Source of the DNA: Chloroflexota bacterium
Lineage (GTDB): Archaea; Iainarchaeota; Iainarchaeia; Iainarchaeales; GCA-2688035
Length of the DNA: 13,669 nt
Reading direction: 5' to 3'
NCBI GenBank assembly: GCA_030634785.1
Contig: DAOWAC010000007.1
Coordinates: 1 to 13,669 of the forward strand
The stretch's first letter is position 1, and every line of letters begins with the position of its first letter. The notes beneath the pieces are model-generated. The model saw nothing but the letters and a program-made list of their open reading frames with translations. It ran no database searches and had not been told where the DNA came from. This document shows positions 1-6,474 of the stretch, piece after piece. The position numbers were made by a program, and so were the translations under genes.

Positions 1-542
1 ATTTCCCACTGTGCACGAGTACAAAGCCTTTGCTGGAAAAAATTGTAAAGAGCCCTTGTATTCATTGTAACCACAATTCTTGTTTCACAGGCATTTGGAA
101 GAACAAACCTTGCGTCCTCTGCAGGAACAGTTTTCAAAAGCGCATCATAGGCTTTTCTTGAATCCTCAATTGCCTTTTCAAACAATTCAAAAGATTCCTT
201 GCTTTCCTTTATTTTTGGAGGAACAATAAAATTGAAACCACCTTCTTTGACATAACGTTTTGATTGCTGTGAAAAACTCGCAATCCTGTGCCTTACAAGC
301 TGATGAGTACAGGCACGTGAAACCCCTTCAATTGCAAAAGTAAAAGAAACATGTTCTAAAGGACTTAAATGCCCTGCTTTTACAAGCTTTGCAACAAGCT
401 TTTTTGCATAATCTTCAGAAACCTTTTCCTTCAAAGCGTCAATTCCTACTCCAGCATAGCAAATATGACCAGCAGTAGCAGCTGTTATATCAGGCGCTGG
501 TGTATGCGTTAAAAGCTCTACTTTTAGCTTTGTTTCCCCCAT
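1..542 (-). CDS. thyX: Flavin-dependent thymidylate synthase ThyX (C-terminal end cut by window edge)
   Basis: ThyX methylates dUMP to dTMP using methylene-tetrahydrofolate, FAD and NADPH in the cytoplasm, replacing classical ThyA. I translated the minus strand from the ATG at 540-542 and obtained 180 residues that run off the left edge. The diagnostic ThyX motif is clear at residues 84-97: RHRIASFSQQSKRY, matching the family pattern RHRxxSx(N/S)xxSxRY, with the FAD/dUMP-contacting R84-H85-R86 and the active-site serine S94. Preceding it is ACTHQLVRHR, also typical. Near the cut end, 'RLCTRAQWE' matches the family's C-terminal dUMP-binding region, so perhaps 40-60 residues are missing. The gene is divergent from the paralog cluster at 636. 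A TATA-like box about 30 bases before the ATG suggests a leaderless or near-leaderless transcript. Family identity is secure; the exact start is likely but not proven. Confidence 0.95.
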   Translation of the reverse strand, partial: MGETKLKVELLTHTPAPDITAATAGHICYAGVGIDALKEKVSEDYAKKLVAKLVKAGHLSPLEHVSFTFAIEGVSRACTHQLVRHRIASFSQQSKRYVKEGGFNFIVPPKIKESKESFELFEKAIEDSRKAYDALLKTVPAEDARFVLPNACETRIVVTMNTRALYNFFQQRLCTRAQWE

Positions 543-567
543 GAACAAAATTGGTGATTGAAAGTTG

Positions 568-575
568 TTAAATAG
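568..575 (-). promoter_or_regulatory. TATA-like box for thyX
   Basis: On the minus strand this reads CTATTTAA, 26-33 bases ahead of the thyX ATG. That is the expected TATA spacing for an archaeal leaderless transcript starting at or just before the ATG. No Shine-Dalgarno sequence is visible before this start, which agrees with leaderless translation. It is inferred from position and composition only, in a generally AT-rich genome. Confidence 0.4.
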
Positions 576-600
576 GTTTCTTTGCATTGGAAAAAGCACT

Positions 601-618
601 AGTTTAAAAAGTTTAAAA
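601..618 (+). promoter_or_regulatory. Tandem TATA-like 9-mers ahead of paralog A
   Basis: Two exact head-to-tail copies of AGTTTAAAA lie 18-35 bases before the ATG at 636. Either could be the TATA box of a short-leader or leaderless transcript for the paralog/coaBC cluster. No ribosome binding site is visible before the ATG. The functional reading is inferred. Confidence 0.4.
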
Positions 619-635
619 AAGAAATTCTTTTAGAC

Positions 636-1226
636 ATGAAGAAAAAACGCGCAACTATAAAAGCTAAAATAGTTAAACCAGTAAGGATTAGTCCTGCTGG
701 AAGAAAACAAATGGGAGTAACACCGCGCATTAGAGAATATGTTGCAGGCTTTAATGCAAAAAGCAAAATAGGGCTTGCAAAAAAAATTGTTGCAGATATT
801 TCCAAATTTGAAAAGGTTGCATTGCCAATGGAAAAAGCAAAAAGGCTTTGGGCAAACAGAAGCGCTGACGACGTAATAAAAACAAGAAAGATTTACACAA
901 TGATTGCAAAAGAAGCAGTGAAAACAAGAAAGCCCTCAATTTTAGGATGTAGTGATTACGCTGAAGCTATTACAGTGTGTTTGAGAGAGGCTGGTTTTCC
1001 TGCACTTATTTTAAGAATGGGAACCCATACTAAAACCAAGTTTTTGTACAGAAAACAGGTTTGGTTTGCAGACGCAACAGATAACAGGCGGGCAAAAGTA
1101 AGACAAATGGATACAGCAGACAAGAGAGTTGAAGAAGACCTCAGAAAAGAGAAAAAGTATGCAGAAGGAGCAAGCCTTGTGCAAATAGGTCTTAAAAACC
1201 ATAATGATTTTGGAAAATATTATTAG
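636..1226 (+). CDS. Transglutaminase-like superfamily protein, paralog A (function unknown)
   Basis: This 196-residue, strongly basic protein is the first of three paralogs in the window. It has no signal peptide or membrane segment, so it is probably cytoplasmic. Residues 1-60 carry a block shared with the other copies: K-P-V near 14-16, then Q-M-G-V-T-P at 25-30 and a G-F-N-A-K segment. A core at 70-150 resembles archaeal transglutaminase-like domains: R75-S-A-D-D-V, G104-C105-S-D, LREAGF at 116-121, H131-T and W143-F-A-D146. C105, H131 and D146 are in the right order and context for a Cys-His-Asp triad. The C-terminal block (YAEGAS at 175-180, then IGL and DFGKY) is also shared. Members of this superfamily include peptidases, amidases and protein cross-linkers, and the substrate here cannot be told. 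coaBC starts 17 bases downstream. The superfamily call rests on motif context read by eye. Confidence 0.7.
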   Translation: MKKKRATIKAKIVKPVRISPAGRKQMGVTPRIREYVAGFNAKSKIGLAKKIVADISKFEKVALPMEKAKRLWANRSADDVIKTRKIYTMIAKEAVKTRKPSILGCSDYAEAITVCLREAGFPALILRMGTHTKTKFLYRKQVWFADATDNRRAKVRQMDTADKRVEEDLRKEKKYAEGASLVQIGLKNHNDFGKYY

Positions 1227-1243
1227 AAAAAGGCGAATTAAGT

Positions 1244-2449
1244 ATGAGTCATCCAACAAAAGGAATTAAGGGAAGTAAAAGCACATTCCTTGAAGGCAAA
1301 ACAATTGTCTTAGGAATAACCGGAAGCATTGCAGCAGTAAAATCAGTGGAACTTGCGAGAGAATTGATAAGACATGGTGCAGAAGTTCAAGCAGTAATGA
1401 CAAAGGAAGCCGTAAGAATAATTCATCCAAACTCAATGGAATATGCCACAGGAAATCCTGTTGTTACAGAATTGACAGGAAAAATTGAACATGTACAATT
1501 CTGCGGAGTGAAAGGAGAAAGTGATTTGTTGCTTATTGCTCCAAGTACAGCAAACACTATTGGAAAAATTGCAACAGGAGTTGATGACACAACTGTTACG
1601 TCCTTTGCAACAACTGCTATTGGTTGTAAAAAAAAGATTTTGATTGTTCCTGCAATGCATGGTTCAATGTATAAAAATTCGTTTGTGAAAGAAAATCTTG
1701 CAAGACTCGAAAAAGAAGGAATTGGAATAATAAAGCCAAGGGAAGAGGAGAATGCTGCAAAGTTTCCTGCAATTGAAGAAATAGTTCTCGAATGCGAAAG
1801 AGCTGTCAGTAATGGGCTATTGAAAGGAAAAAAAGCAATGATTGCAAGCGGTGCTACGCAAGAAGATATTGACGAAATAAGAATTTTAACAAATAAATCA
1901 AGTGGAAAGACAGGAAGAGAAATAGCAAAAGAATGTTACAGACAGGGAGCAAAAGTGTGCATTGTTCACAATCACAAAAGTATTGCAGGCGGAATAAAAA
2001 ATCTTAAGGCAAGGACAGGCAAGGAAATGCAGGAACTTGTATTAGAAGAATTAAAAAAAGACTATAACTTATACATAACCCCTGCTGCTTTGACGGATTT
2101 TACTTTAGAAAAAAGAAAGGGAAAAATAGAAAGCGGAAAAGAAATTGCAATTAATTTGGAACCAAGACCAAAACTTGTGGAAGTTGTAAGAAAAAACTTT
2201 TCAAATATTGAAATAGTTGCCTTCAAAGCAGAAGTTGGAGTGCCTGAAAAGCAAATGATAGAGGTTGCAAGAAAGAAAATGAAGGAATTAAACAGCAGAC
2301 TTGTTGTTGTAAATGATGTAAAAGAAAAGGGAATGGGAACTGATGACAACACTGTTTTTATTGTTTCAGAGAATGATGCAAAAAAGGTTTCTGGAACAAA
2401 GAAAAAGATTGCAAAAGCGCTTGTGGAAGAGATTGCAAAAACAAGCTGA
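1244..2449 (+). CDS. coaBC: Bifunctional phosphopantothenoylcysteine decarboxylase / phosphopantothenate-cysteine ligase CoaBC
   Basis: The enzyme makes 4'-phosphopantetheine for coenzyme A: CoaB joins cysteine to 4'-phosphopantothenate and CoaC decarboxylates the product with FMN. The CoaC flavoprotein domain spans about residues 18-185: GITGSIAAVKS at 24-34, the likely catalytic H83, the FMN-binding stretch APSTANTIGKIATGVDDT at 99-116, and PAMHGSMY at 136-143, an archaeal variant of the PxMNxxMW substrate-recognition motif. The usual redox-active cysteine flap is replaced by PREEENAAKFP (165-175), which lacks Cys; I recall similar cysteine-free flaps in archaeal homologues. The CoaB domain follows from about 195, with ASGATQEDIDEIR and the nucleotide-binding NKSSGKTG at 217-224, then AALTDF and EPRPK. 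At 401 residues it is full length. AGGCG sits 8 bases before the ATG. It lies between paralogs A and B, a placement without an obvious metabolic reason. Confidence 0.95.
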   Translation: MSHPTKGIKGSKSTFLEGKTIVLGITGSIAAVKSVELARELIRHGAEVQAVMTKEAVRIIHPNSMEYATGNPVVTELTGKIEHVQFCGVKGESDLLLIAPSTANTIGKIATGVDDTTVTSFATTAIGCKKKILIVPAMHGSMYKNSFVKENLARLEKEGIGIIKPREEENAAKFPAIEEIVLECERAVSNGLLKGKKAMIASGATQEDIDEIRILTNKSSGKTGREIAKECYRQGAKVCIVHNHKSIAGGIKNLKARTGKEMQELVLEELKKDYNLYITPAALTDFTLEKRKGKIESGKEIAINLEPRPKLVEVVRKNFSNIEIVAFKAEVGVPEKQMIEVARKKMKELNSRLVVVNDVKEKGMGTDDNTVFIVSENDAKKVSGTKKKIAKALVEEIAKTS

Positions 2450-2478
2450 TTTAAAAACAATGAAAAACTAATTCTTTT
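2450..2478 (+). promoter_or_regulatory. Possible promoter/leader block ahead of paralog B, resembling that of paralog A
   Basis: TTTAAAAA at 2450-2457 is a TATA-like box 31-38 bases before the ATG at 2488. AATTCTTTT follows at 2470-2478. The same two elements in the same order precede paralog A (TTTAAAAAA at 612-620, AATTCTTTT at 623-631). The shared arrangement suggests a leader duplicated with the gene, or a common regulator. AT-richness makes chance a real alternative. Confidence 0.3.
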
Positions 2479-2487
2479 GATAGAGCA

Positions 2488-3099
2488 ATGAAAAAAAAAG
2501 TTTATCCAAGACATGGAAAAGCATTTGCAAAGCCTGTAAAACTAAGCCATATTGGAAAAAAACAGGTCGGCGTAACGCCAACGATAAAAAAGTATGTTGA
2601 GGGATTTCAGGCAAAAGGACTTAAAGGAATAGACCTTGCAAAAGCAATTGTTGCAGATGTTGCAAATTTTCAAAGAGTTACGCTTACAACAAAAACAGCT
2701 CAAAGACTTTGGGCAAGAAGAAGCGCTGACGATGTACTGAAAACAAAAAAAGTATATATTGGAAAATTTGAGGAAAATATTCCAGAGAGGGACCGAGGAG
2801 TAATCATGGGCTGCACTGATATGACAGTTGCAGTTGCATCATCTCTTAGAGCCGCTGGTTTCAAGGTACTTATTACAAGAGAATTCTTTCATACTTTTGC
2901 AAAGGTCTATTATAAAGGAAAGGTGTATATTGCTGACGCCCAGGAAGAAAAAAGGAATATGTTAAGACCAATGACCCCGGCAGATAAAAGAAGGGAAATA
3001 AGCTGTATAAGAAACAAGGCATTTGCAGAAGGAGCAAGCCTTGCAGATATTGGATTGAAGTCATACAAGGATTTCTTTAAGTATTGGAAGATTTTGTGA
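2488..3099 (+). CDS. Transglutaminase-like superfamily protein, paralog B (function unknown)
   Basis: This 203-residue basic protein is the second paralog and perhaps the most canonical. It aligns by eye with A and C along its whole length: KPVKLS at 15-20, KKQVGVTP at 24-31, the helix-like KGLKGIDLAKAIVADVANF at 43-61, then LWARRSADDV, and the core G108-C109-T-D, LRAAGF at 120-125, H135-T and Y147-I-A-D150. C109, H135 and D150 are the putative catalytic triad. The tail holds FAEGASLADIGL and DFFKYW. Compared with copy A it has a slightly longer segment before the Cys (residues 91-105, rich in Glu and Arg). There is no signal peptide or membrane helix. Its stop TGA shares one base with the ATG of paralog C (TGATG), so the two are probably co-translated. 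It could be a peptidase, amidase or non-enzymatic protein; the sequence does not decide. Confidence 0.7.
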   Translation: MKKKVYPRHGKAFAKPVKLSHIGKKQVGVTPTIKKYVEGFQAKGLKGIDLAKAIVADVANFQRVTLTTKTAQRLWARRSADDVLKTKKVYIGKFEENIPERDRGVIMGCTDMTVAVASSLRAAGFKVLITREFFHTFAKVYYKGKVYIADAQEEKRNMLRPMTPADKRREISCIRNKAFAEGASLADIGLKSYKDFFKYWKIL

Positions 3100-3719
3100 T
3101 GAGAAGAAGAAGAAATTTTTCAAAATATGCAACAAGTTTTACAAAGCCTATTAGGACAAGCGGACCTGGAAAAAAACAGGTTGGAATAACTCCAAGAATT
3201 CAAAGATATGCAAATTCTTTCAAAGCAAAAGGCCTTAGAGGAATAGATCTTGCCAATGCAATAATTAAAGACATTCATGGATTTAAAAAAGTTTTATTAG
3301 AAGATTCGCAGGCAAAAAAGGTTTGGGGAAAAATAACTGCTGATTCAGTCATAAAAGCAAGGACCGTTTACATCAACAAAAATCTGGCAATTTTTGGCTG
3401 CACAGACCGTGCTTTTGCGATTGTTAGTACATTAAGAGCAGCAGGTTTTAAGACAGTAATTGCAAGATCTAGTGAACACACTATTGTAAAAGTATTATAT
3501 GGCAAAAAGCTCTGGATTGCAAATACTCTCCCTACAAGGAGAAAAGCAATAAGGGAAATGAGTGAAAGGGACATGTTAAGAGAAGACAGGCACAGAAATG
3601 CAAACGCCTACGCAGAAGGAGCAAGTTTTTCCCAAATTGGCCTTAACAACTTTGGAGATTTTTCAAAATATGCAGAGCAGACAAAAAAAGCGTTAATTAA
3701 AAACGATTTCTTTTCCTAA
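3099..3719 (+). CDS. Transglutaminase-like superfamily protein, paralog C, with Asn at the triad Asp position
   Basis: Third paralog, 206 residues from the ATG at 3099. That start is preferred over a TTG at 3084 because it aligns the N-terminus with copies A and B, and because GGAAG lies 8 bases before it. Shared landmarks are TKPIRTSGPGKKQVGITP at 15-32, KGLRGIDLANAIIKDI at 44-59, G100-C101-T-D, LRAAGF at 112-117, H127-T and W139-I-A-N142. Cys and His are kept, but the third triad position is Asn rather than Asp. Papain-type enzymes use Asn there, so activity is not excluded. The A/B motif R-S-A-D-D-V reads I-T-A-D-S-V here. The C-terminal block YAEGASFSQIGLNNFGDFSKY is retained, followed by a short extra Lys-rich tail. 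The gene overlaps paralog B by one base and is the last of the three copies. Confidence 0.7.
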   Translation: MRRRRNFSKYATSFTKPIRTSGPGKKQVGITPRIQRYANSFKAKGLRGIDLANAIIKDIHGFKKVLLEDSQAKKVWGKITADSVIKARTVYINKNLAIFGCTDRAFAIVSTLRAAGFKTVIARSSEHTIVKVLYGKKLWIANTLPTRRKAIREMSERDMLREDRHRNANAYAEGASFSQIGLNNFGDFSKYAEQTKKALIKNDFFS

Positions 3720-3766
3720 AATTATTAATTGCCTTCCAGCATTTTAAAACAATTCGGGGGAATTCA

Positions 3767-4351
3767 ATGATAAAAGCAGTGATTTTTGACTTAGGCGGAG
3801 TAGTACTCAAAGGAAATGTTGAAATTTTTCTTAAAAAAGGAGAAAAGATTCTTGGAGTAAAAACAAAACAGGAATCCAATTGTGTTTTTGACAAAAAATT
3901 AAATCTTGGAACAAGCAGTTTAAGAGCTTCCTTCGAACGCGTTTTTGGGAAAAAAATGTTTGACGACGAATTCCTGCCATTGATAAAAGCATGGGTGTCA
4001 AACTGGGAAATGGACAAAGAAGTATTTGAATTTGCAAAAAAGCTTGGAAAAAGATACCAGGTTGCAATTCTTTCAAATTCTGAACAAAGTTATGAAGAAA
4101 AATATGACGAAGAGCTTGCAAAAGTTTTTTCTCCAATTATTTACAGTCACAGAGTAAGAATGATAAAACCTGACAAAGAAATGTTTGAATACATTTTGAA
4201 AAAACTTGGACTTGAAGCAGAAGAATGTGTCATGATAGACGACACTCATGAGAATATTAAGGCGGCAAAAGAACTTGGAATGCACGCAGTTAAATACAAG
4301 AGCGTAAATGATTTGAAAAAACAGCTTGAACTGTTTGGTGTAAGGACCTAA
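3767..4351 (+). CDS. HAD-superfamily (subfamily IA-like) hydrolase
   Basis: This 194-residue protein carries all four haloacid-dehalogenase motifs. Motif I is D8-L-G-G-V, with Gly where phosphatases often have the second Asp. Motif II is L-S103-N-S near 102-105. Motif III is K134-P-D. Motif IV is I-D158-D159-T-H-E-N-I. A helical cap of roughly residues 16-85 lies between motifs I and II, giving the HAD-IA arrangement. Proteins with the DLGGV form include haloacid dehalogenases and several phosphatases of small phosphorylated metabolites. Because the usual general acid-base Asp is absent from motif I, the substrate and even the reaction are uncertain. GGGGG at 3756-3760 lies 6 bases before the ATG. 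The gene follows paralog C by 47 bases and may have its own promoter in that gap. Its stop overlaps the convergent gene's stop by four bases. Confidence 0.88.
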   Translation: MIKAVIFDLGGVVLKGNVEIFLKKGEKILGVKTKQESNCVFDKKLNLGTSSLRASFERVFGKKMFDDEFLPLIKAWVSNWEMDKEVFEFAKKLGKRYQVAILSNSEQSYEEKYDEELAKVFSPIIYSHRVRMIKPDKEMFEYILKKLGLEAEECVMIDDTHENIKAAKELGMHAVKYKSVNDLKKQLELFGVRT

Positions 4352-4971
4352 GGATACTTTCCCTTCAAAAGGTTTGCAACCCTGTCCAGTTTTCCGACAG
4401 ACTCTTTATTAATTGACTCAGTCAACTTCTGGTTTTCGAAAACAGCTTGCCCAATTACCTTTTTAACGCGTTTAACCTGATTAGCTCTTGCCTTAAGCCT
4501 CTTGACTTCAGCCTCAAAATGCTTTCTCCTATTAACATTTTGTTTACTCTTCAAAGAAAGTATTTTTTGCTCAAAACCCTTAATTTGACTGGTGACACTT
4601 GCAATCTTGGCGTCCAAAGTACTGACCCAATTTCCAGTAACCTCATTCTTGCCAATAGTAAAAGCAACATTCTCAGGTTTGATACCGGTCTTCTTGCTAA
4701 CAGACTCAATTAAACTAACCTTTGAACTGGAAGGAACCCAGTTATAGATGCCACAAAGTCGGCCAAAAGTTACAGGGTTTCTCACAGACTTTAACTGCTG
4801 AAAAGCCTTTGTTGCTGTCTGAGCCTGCACCTTCTCCTTAACAACCCACTTCGTGTGCATTTTTACAGCAGTAGTGCCAGTACCAAGACCTGCAGCAAAA
4901 ATAAGACCGCCAGCGGCAACTGTTTTCAATCTCCTTTTGGTTGTTCCAGGTTTCTTTTTTGCAACAGGCAT
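4348..4971 (-). CDS. Membrane-anchored coiled-coil protein of unknown function
   Basis: I do not recognise this 207-residue protein. From the ATG at 4969-4971 it has a very basic N-terminus (KKKPGTTKRRLK), then a Gly/Ala-rich hydrophobic segment at about 18-37 that could be a single membrane anchor or uncleaved signal. A middle part follows with a lone Cys (residue 73) and a W-V-P-S-S-S turn, and then a long Lys/Gln-rich helix at about 115-175 that looks like a coiled coil. The rest is polar. By the positive-inside rule the bulk would face outward. An alternative ATG at 5002-5004 adds 11 residues. I prefer 4971 because the TATA-like box at 5018-5025 would place transcription start near 4995, downstream of the longer start. 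No clear ribosome binding site is visible for either. The stop overlaps that of the convergent HAD gene. Confidence 0.65.
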   Translation of the reverse strand: MPVAKKKPGTTKRRLKTVAAGGLIFAAGLGTGTTAVKMHTKWVVKEKVQAQTATKAFQQLKSVRNPVTFGRLCGIYNWVPSSSKVSLIESVSKKTGIKPENVAFTIGKNEVTGNWVSTLDAKIASVTSQIKGFEQKILSLKSKQNVNRRKHFEAEVKRLKARANQVKRVKKVIGQAVFENQKLTESINKESVGKLDRVANLLKGKYP

Positions 4972-5017
4972 CTTTAAATCAATATAATTAGGACAAAAAC
5001 TCATTAAATAAACGTTC

Positions 5018-5025
5018 TATAATAA
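5018..5025 (-). promoter_or_regulatory. TATA-like box for the coiled-coil gene
   Basis: TTATTATA on the minus strand. With usual archaeal spacing the transcript would begin near 4995, giving a short leader to the ATG at 4971. This bears on the start choice. Inference from spacing only. Confidence 0.3.
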
Positions 5026-5085
5026 GCACCCGCCAATTAAAAAAAAATAAGTAAAAATGAACCCTCAAAACTTCAATAATCCGTC

Positions 5086-5100
5086 AATTAACGAATTAAC
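5086..5100 (+). repeat. Short direct repeat upstream of the mevalonate operon promoter
   Basis: AATTAAC occurs at 5086-5092 and again at 5094-5100, one base apart, ending 20 bases before the operon TATA box. The position fits a regulator binding site upstream of a core promoter. The motif is AT-rich and short, so chance is possible. Confidence 0.3.
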
Positions 5101-5114
5101 AAGGGACAATAACC

Positions 5115-5128
5115 AAAAGCTTTAAATA
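5115..5128 (+). promoter_or_regulatory. BRE and TATA box of the mevalonate operon
   Basis: AAAAGC followed by TTTAAATA is close to the archaeal BRE-TATA consensus. A start about 26 bases downstream, near 5150, would give a leader of roughly 27 bases containing AAGGTAG at 5164-5170, a plausible ribosome binding site before the ATG at 5177. It is the best promoter candidate in the window. No other clear promoter is seen before the end of the operon. Confidence 0.6.
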
Positions 5129-5176
5129 TGGTTTTGGCACAATTCCTTAAAGTAAATTTAAACAAGGTAGACATCA

Positions 5177-6469
5177 ATGGGCACAAGCGAAATTTCAGGA
5201 TTTTACAAAAAAAGCCTTGAGGAAAGACTTGCAATTGTAAAAGAATTTGCAAAACTTGACAAAGAAGAGATTGAAGAATTGAAAAAATATGGAGCAATGT
5301 CTTTTGAAACTGCTGACAGAATGGTTGAAAATGTAATTGGAACCCAGCAATTGCCACTTGGAATAGCAACCAATTTCCAAATAAACGGAAAAGATTACCT
5401 TGTTCCAATGTCAACAGAAGAACCAAGCGTTGTTGCTGCAGCAAGCAAAGCAGCAGGAATTGCAAGAAAAGAAAAAGGATTTAAAGCAGAAGCAAGTCCG
5501 CCAGTAATGATTGGACAAGTGCAATTGGTTAAAGTAAAAGATTGTGAAAAAGCAATTAATAAAATTGAAAAAAATTCAAGAACACTTATTGATTTAGCAA
5601 ACAAAGCAGACCCGGTACTAGTAAAGTTTGGTGGCGGAGCAAAAAAAATAAACACACACACAATTGACACAGAAAGAGGAAAAATGACAATAGTACACTT
5701 ACTCGTGGATGTAAGAGACGCAATGGGAGCAAATGCAGTAAACACAATGTGCGAAACCATTGCACCAGAACTTGAAAAGCTTTCAGGCGGAGAAGCAAGA
5801 CTTAAAATTATTTCAAATTTAGCAATTCACAGAACAGTGAAAGTCAAAGCAGTATTTAGCAAAAAGACACTTGAAGAAAGTTTCAAAAAAGGAAATCTTA
5901 AAGGTGAAGAAATAATTGAACAAATACTTGATGCATACCAGTTTGCAGCAAACGATGTGTTCAGAGCATGCACTAACAACAAAGGAATAATGAACGGAGT
6001 AGACGCTGTTGCAATAGCATGCGGTCAGGACTCTAGAGCTTTAGAAGCAGGAGCACATGCTTTTGCTTCATTAAAAGGAAAATATACAACGCTTACAAAA
6101 TATTACAAAGACAAAAAAGGAAACCTTGTTGGAGAAATTGAAATGCCAATGGCAGTAGGACTTGTTGGCGGAGCAATAAAAACAAGTCCTGTTGCAAAAA
6201 TTGGTTCAAAAATTTTAGGAATTAAAACTGCAAACGAACTAGCAGAAGTAATGGCTGCTGTTGGACTTGCACAAAACTTTGCTGCATTAAGGGCATTGGC
6301 AACTGAAGGAATTCAAAGAGGGCATATGAAACTTCATGCAAAAAACATTGCAGTAATGGCAGGAGCAAAAGGAAAACAAGTTGACGAAATTGCCGCAAAA
6401 ATGGCAGCAGAAAAGAATATAAGGGTTGACCGGGCAAAAGAACTTTTAAAGGAATTGGAAGATAAGTGA
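5177..6469 (+). CDS. hmgA: Hydroxymethylglutaryl-CoA reductase, class II
   Basis: Catalyses the two-step, four-electron reduction of HMG-CoA to mevalonate. The 430 residues follow the Pseudomonas mevalonii class II enzyme from end to end, with ENVIGT at 51-56, [12 protein letters not shown] at 66-77, the E81-E82-PS motif bearing the catalytic Glu, [14 protein letters not shown] at 178-191, NNKGIMNG with K269, GQD with D285, EMPM-VGLVGGA at 322-333 and [14 protein letters not shown] with catalytic H383. No N-terminal membrane domain is present, so the enzyme is soluble. Most archaea carry class I enzymes; class II is known in Archaeoglobus and Thermoplasmata and is usually explained by transfer from bacteria. 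Composition resembles the neighbouring genes, so any transfer here is not recent. It is the first gene of the operon. Its stop lies inside a GTGA overlapping a possible GTG start of the next gene. Confidence 0.97.
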   Translation: MGTSEISGFYKKSLEERLAIVKEFAKLDKEEIEELKKYGAMSFETADRMVENVIGTQQLPLGIATNFQINGKDYLVPMSTEEPSVVAAASKAAGIARKEKGFKAEASPPVMIGQVQLVKVKDCEKAINKIEKNSRTLIDLANKADPVLVKFGGGAKKINTHTIDTERGKMTIVHLLVDVRDAMGANAVNTMCETIAPELEKLSGGEARLKIISNLAIHRTVKVKAVFSKKTLEESFKKGNLKGEEIIEQILDAYQFAANDVFRACTNNKGIMNGVDAVAIACGQDSRALEAGAHAFASLKGKYTTLTKYYKDKKGNLVGEIEMPMAVGLVGGAIKTSPVAKIGSKILGIKTANELAEVMAAVGLAQNFAALRALATEGIQRGHMKLHAKNIAVMAGAKGKQVDEIAAKMAAEKNIRVDRAKELLKELEDK

Positions 6470-6474
6470 TTTTT

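Larger units (their letters stand above)
5005..5176. other. Divergent intergenic promoter region
   Basis: These 172 bases separate the minus-strand coiled-coil gene from the mevalonate operon. They hold outward-facing TATA-like boxes and a direct repeat, described separately. I see no open reading frame with coding character and no RNA gene. An A-rich run lies at about 5039-5049. Confidence 0.6.

Noticed and set aside
2062-2514. Minus-strand 150-residue open frame rich in Phe and Ser
   Set aside because: It is the antisense shadow of coaBC, produced by Lys/Glu-rich codons on the plus strand. The other long minus-strand frames under the operon have the same character.
3084-3098. TTG start giving paralog C five extra residues
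   Set aside because: The ATG at 3099 aligns the N-terminus with the other two copies, has GGAAG at good spacing and overlaps the previous stop by one base.
4447-4713. Plus-strand 88-residue open frame
   Set aside because: It is antisense to the coiled-coil gene, has no ribosome binding site and its composition reads like a reverse-strand shadow.
5039-5049. A-run between the divergent genes as a terminator for one of them
   Set aside because: Both flanking genes point away from this region, so no transcript is expected to end here.
6466-6474. GTG start for HMG-CoA synthase overlapping the hmgA stop
   Set aside because: Family N-termini begin M-x-GIVGYG, matching the ATG at 6475. The GTG remains possible, and the difference is only three residues.
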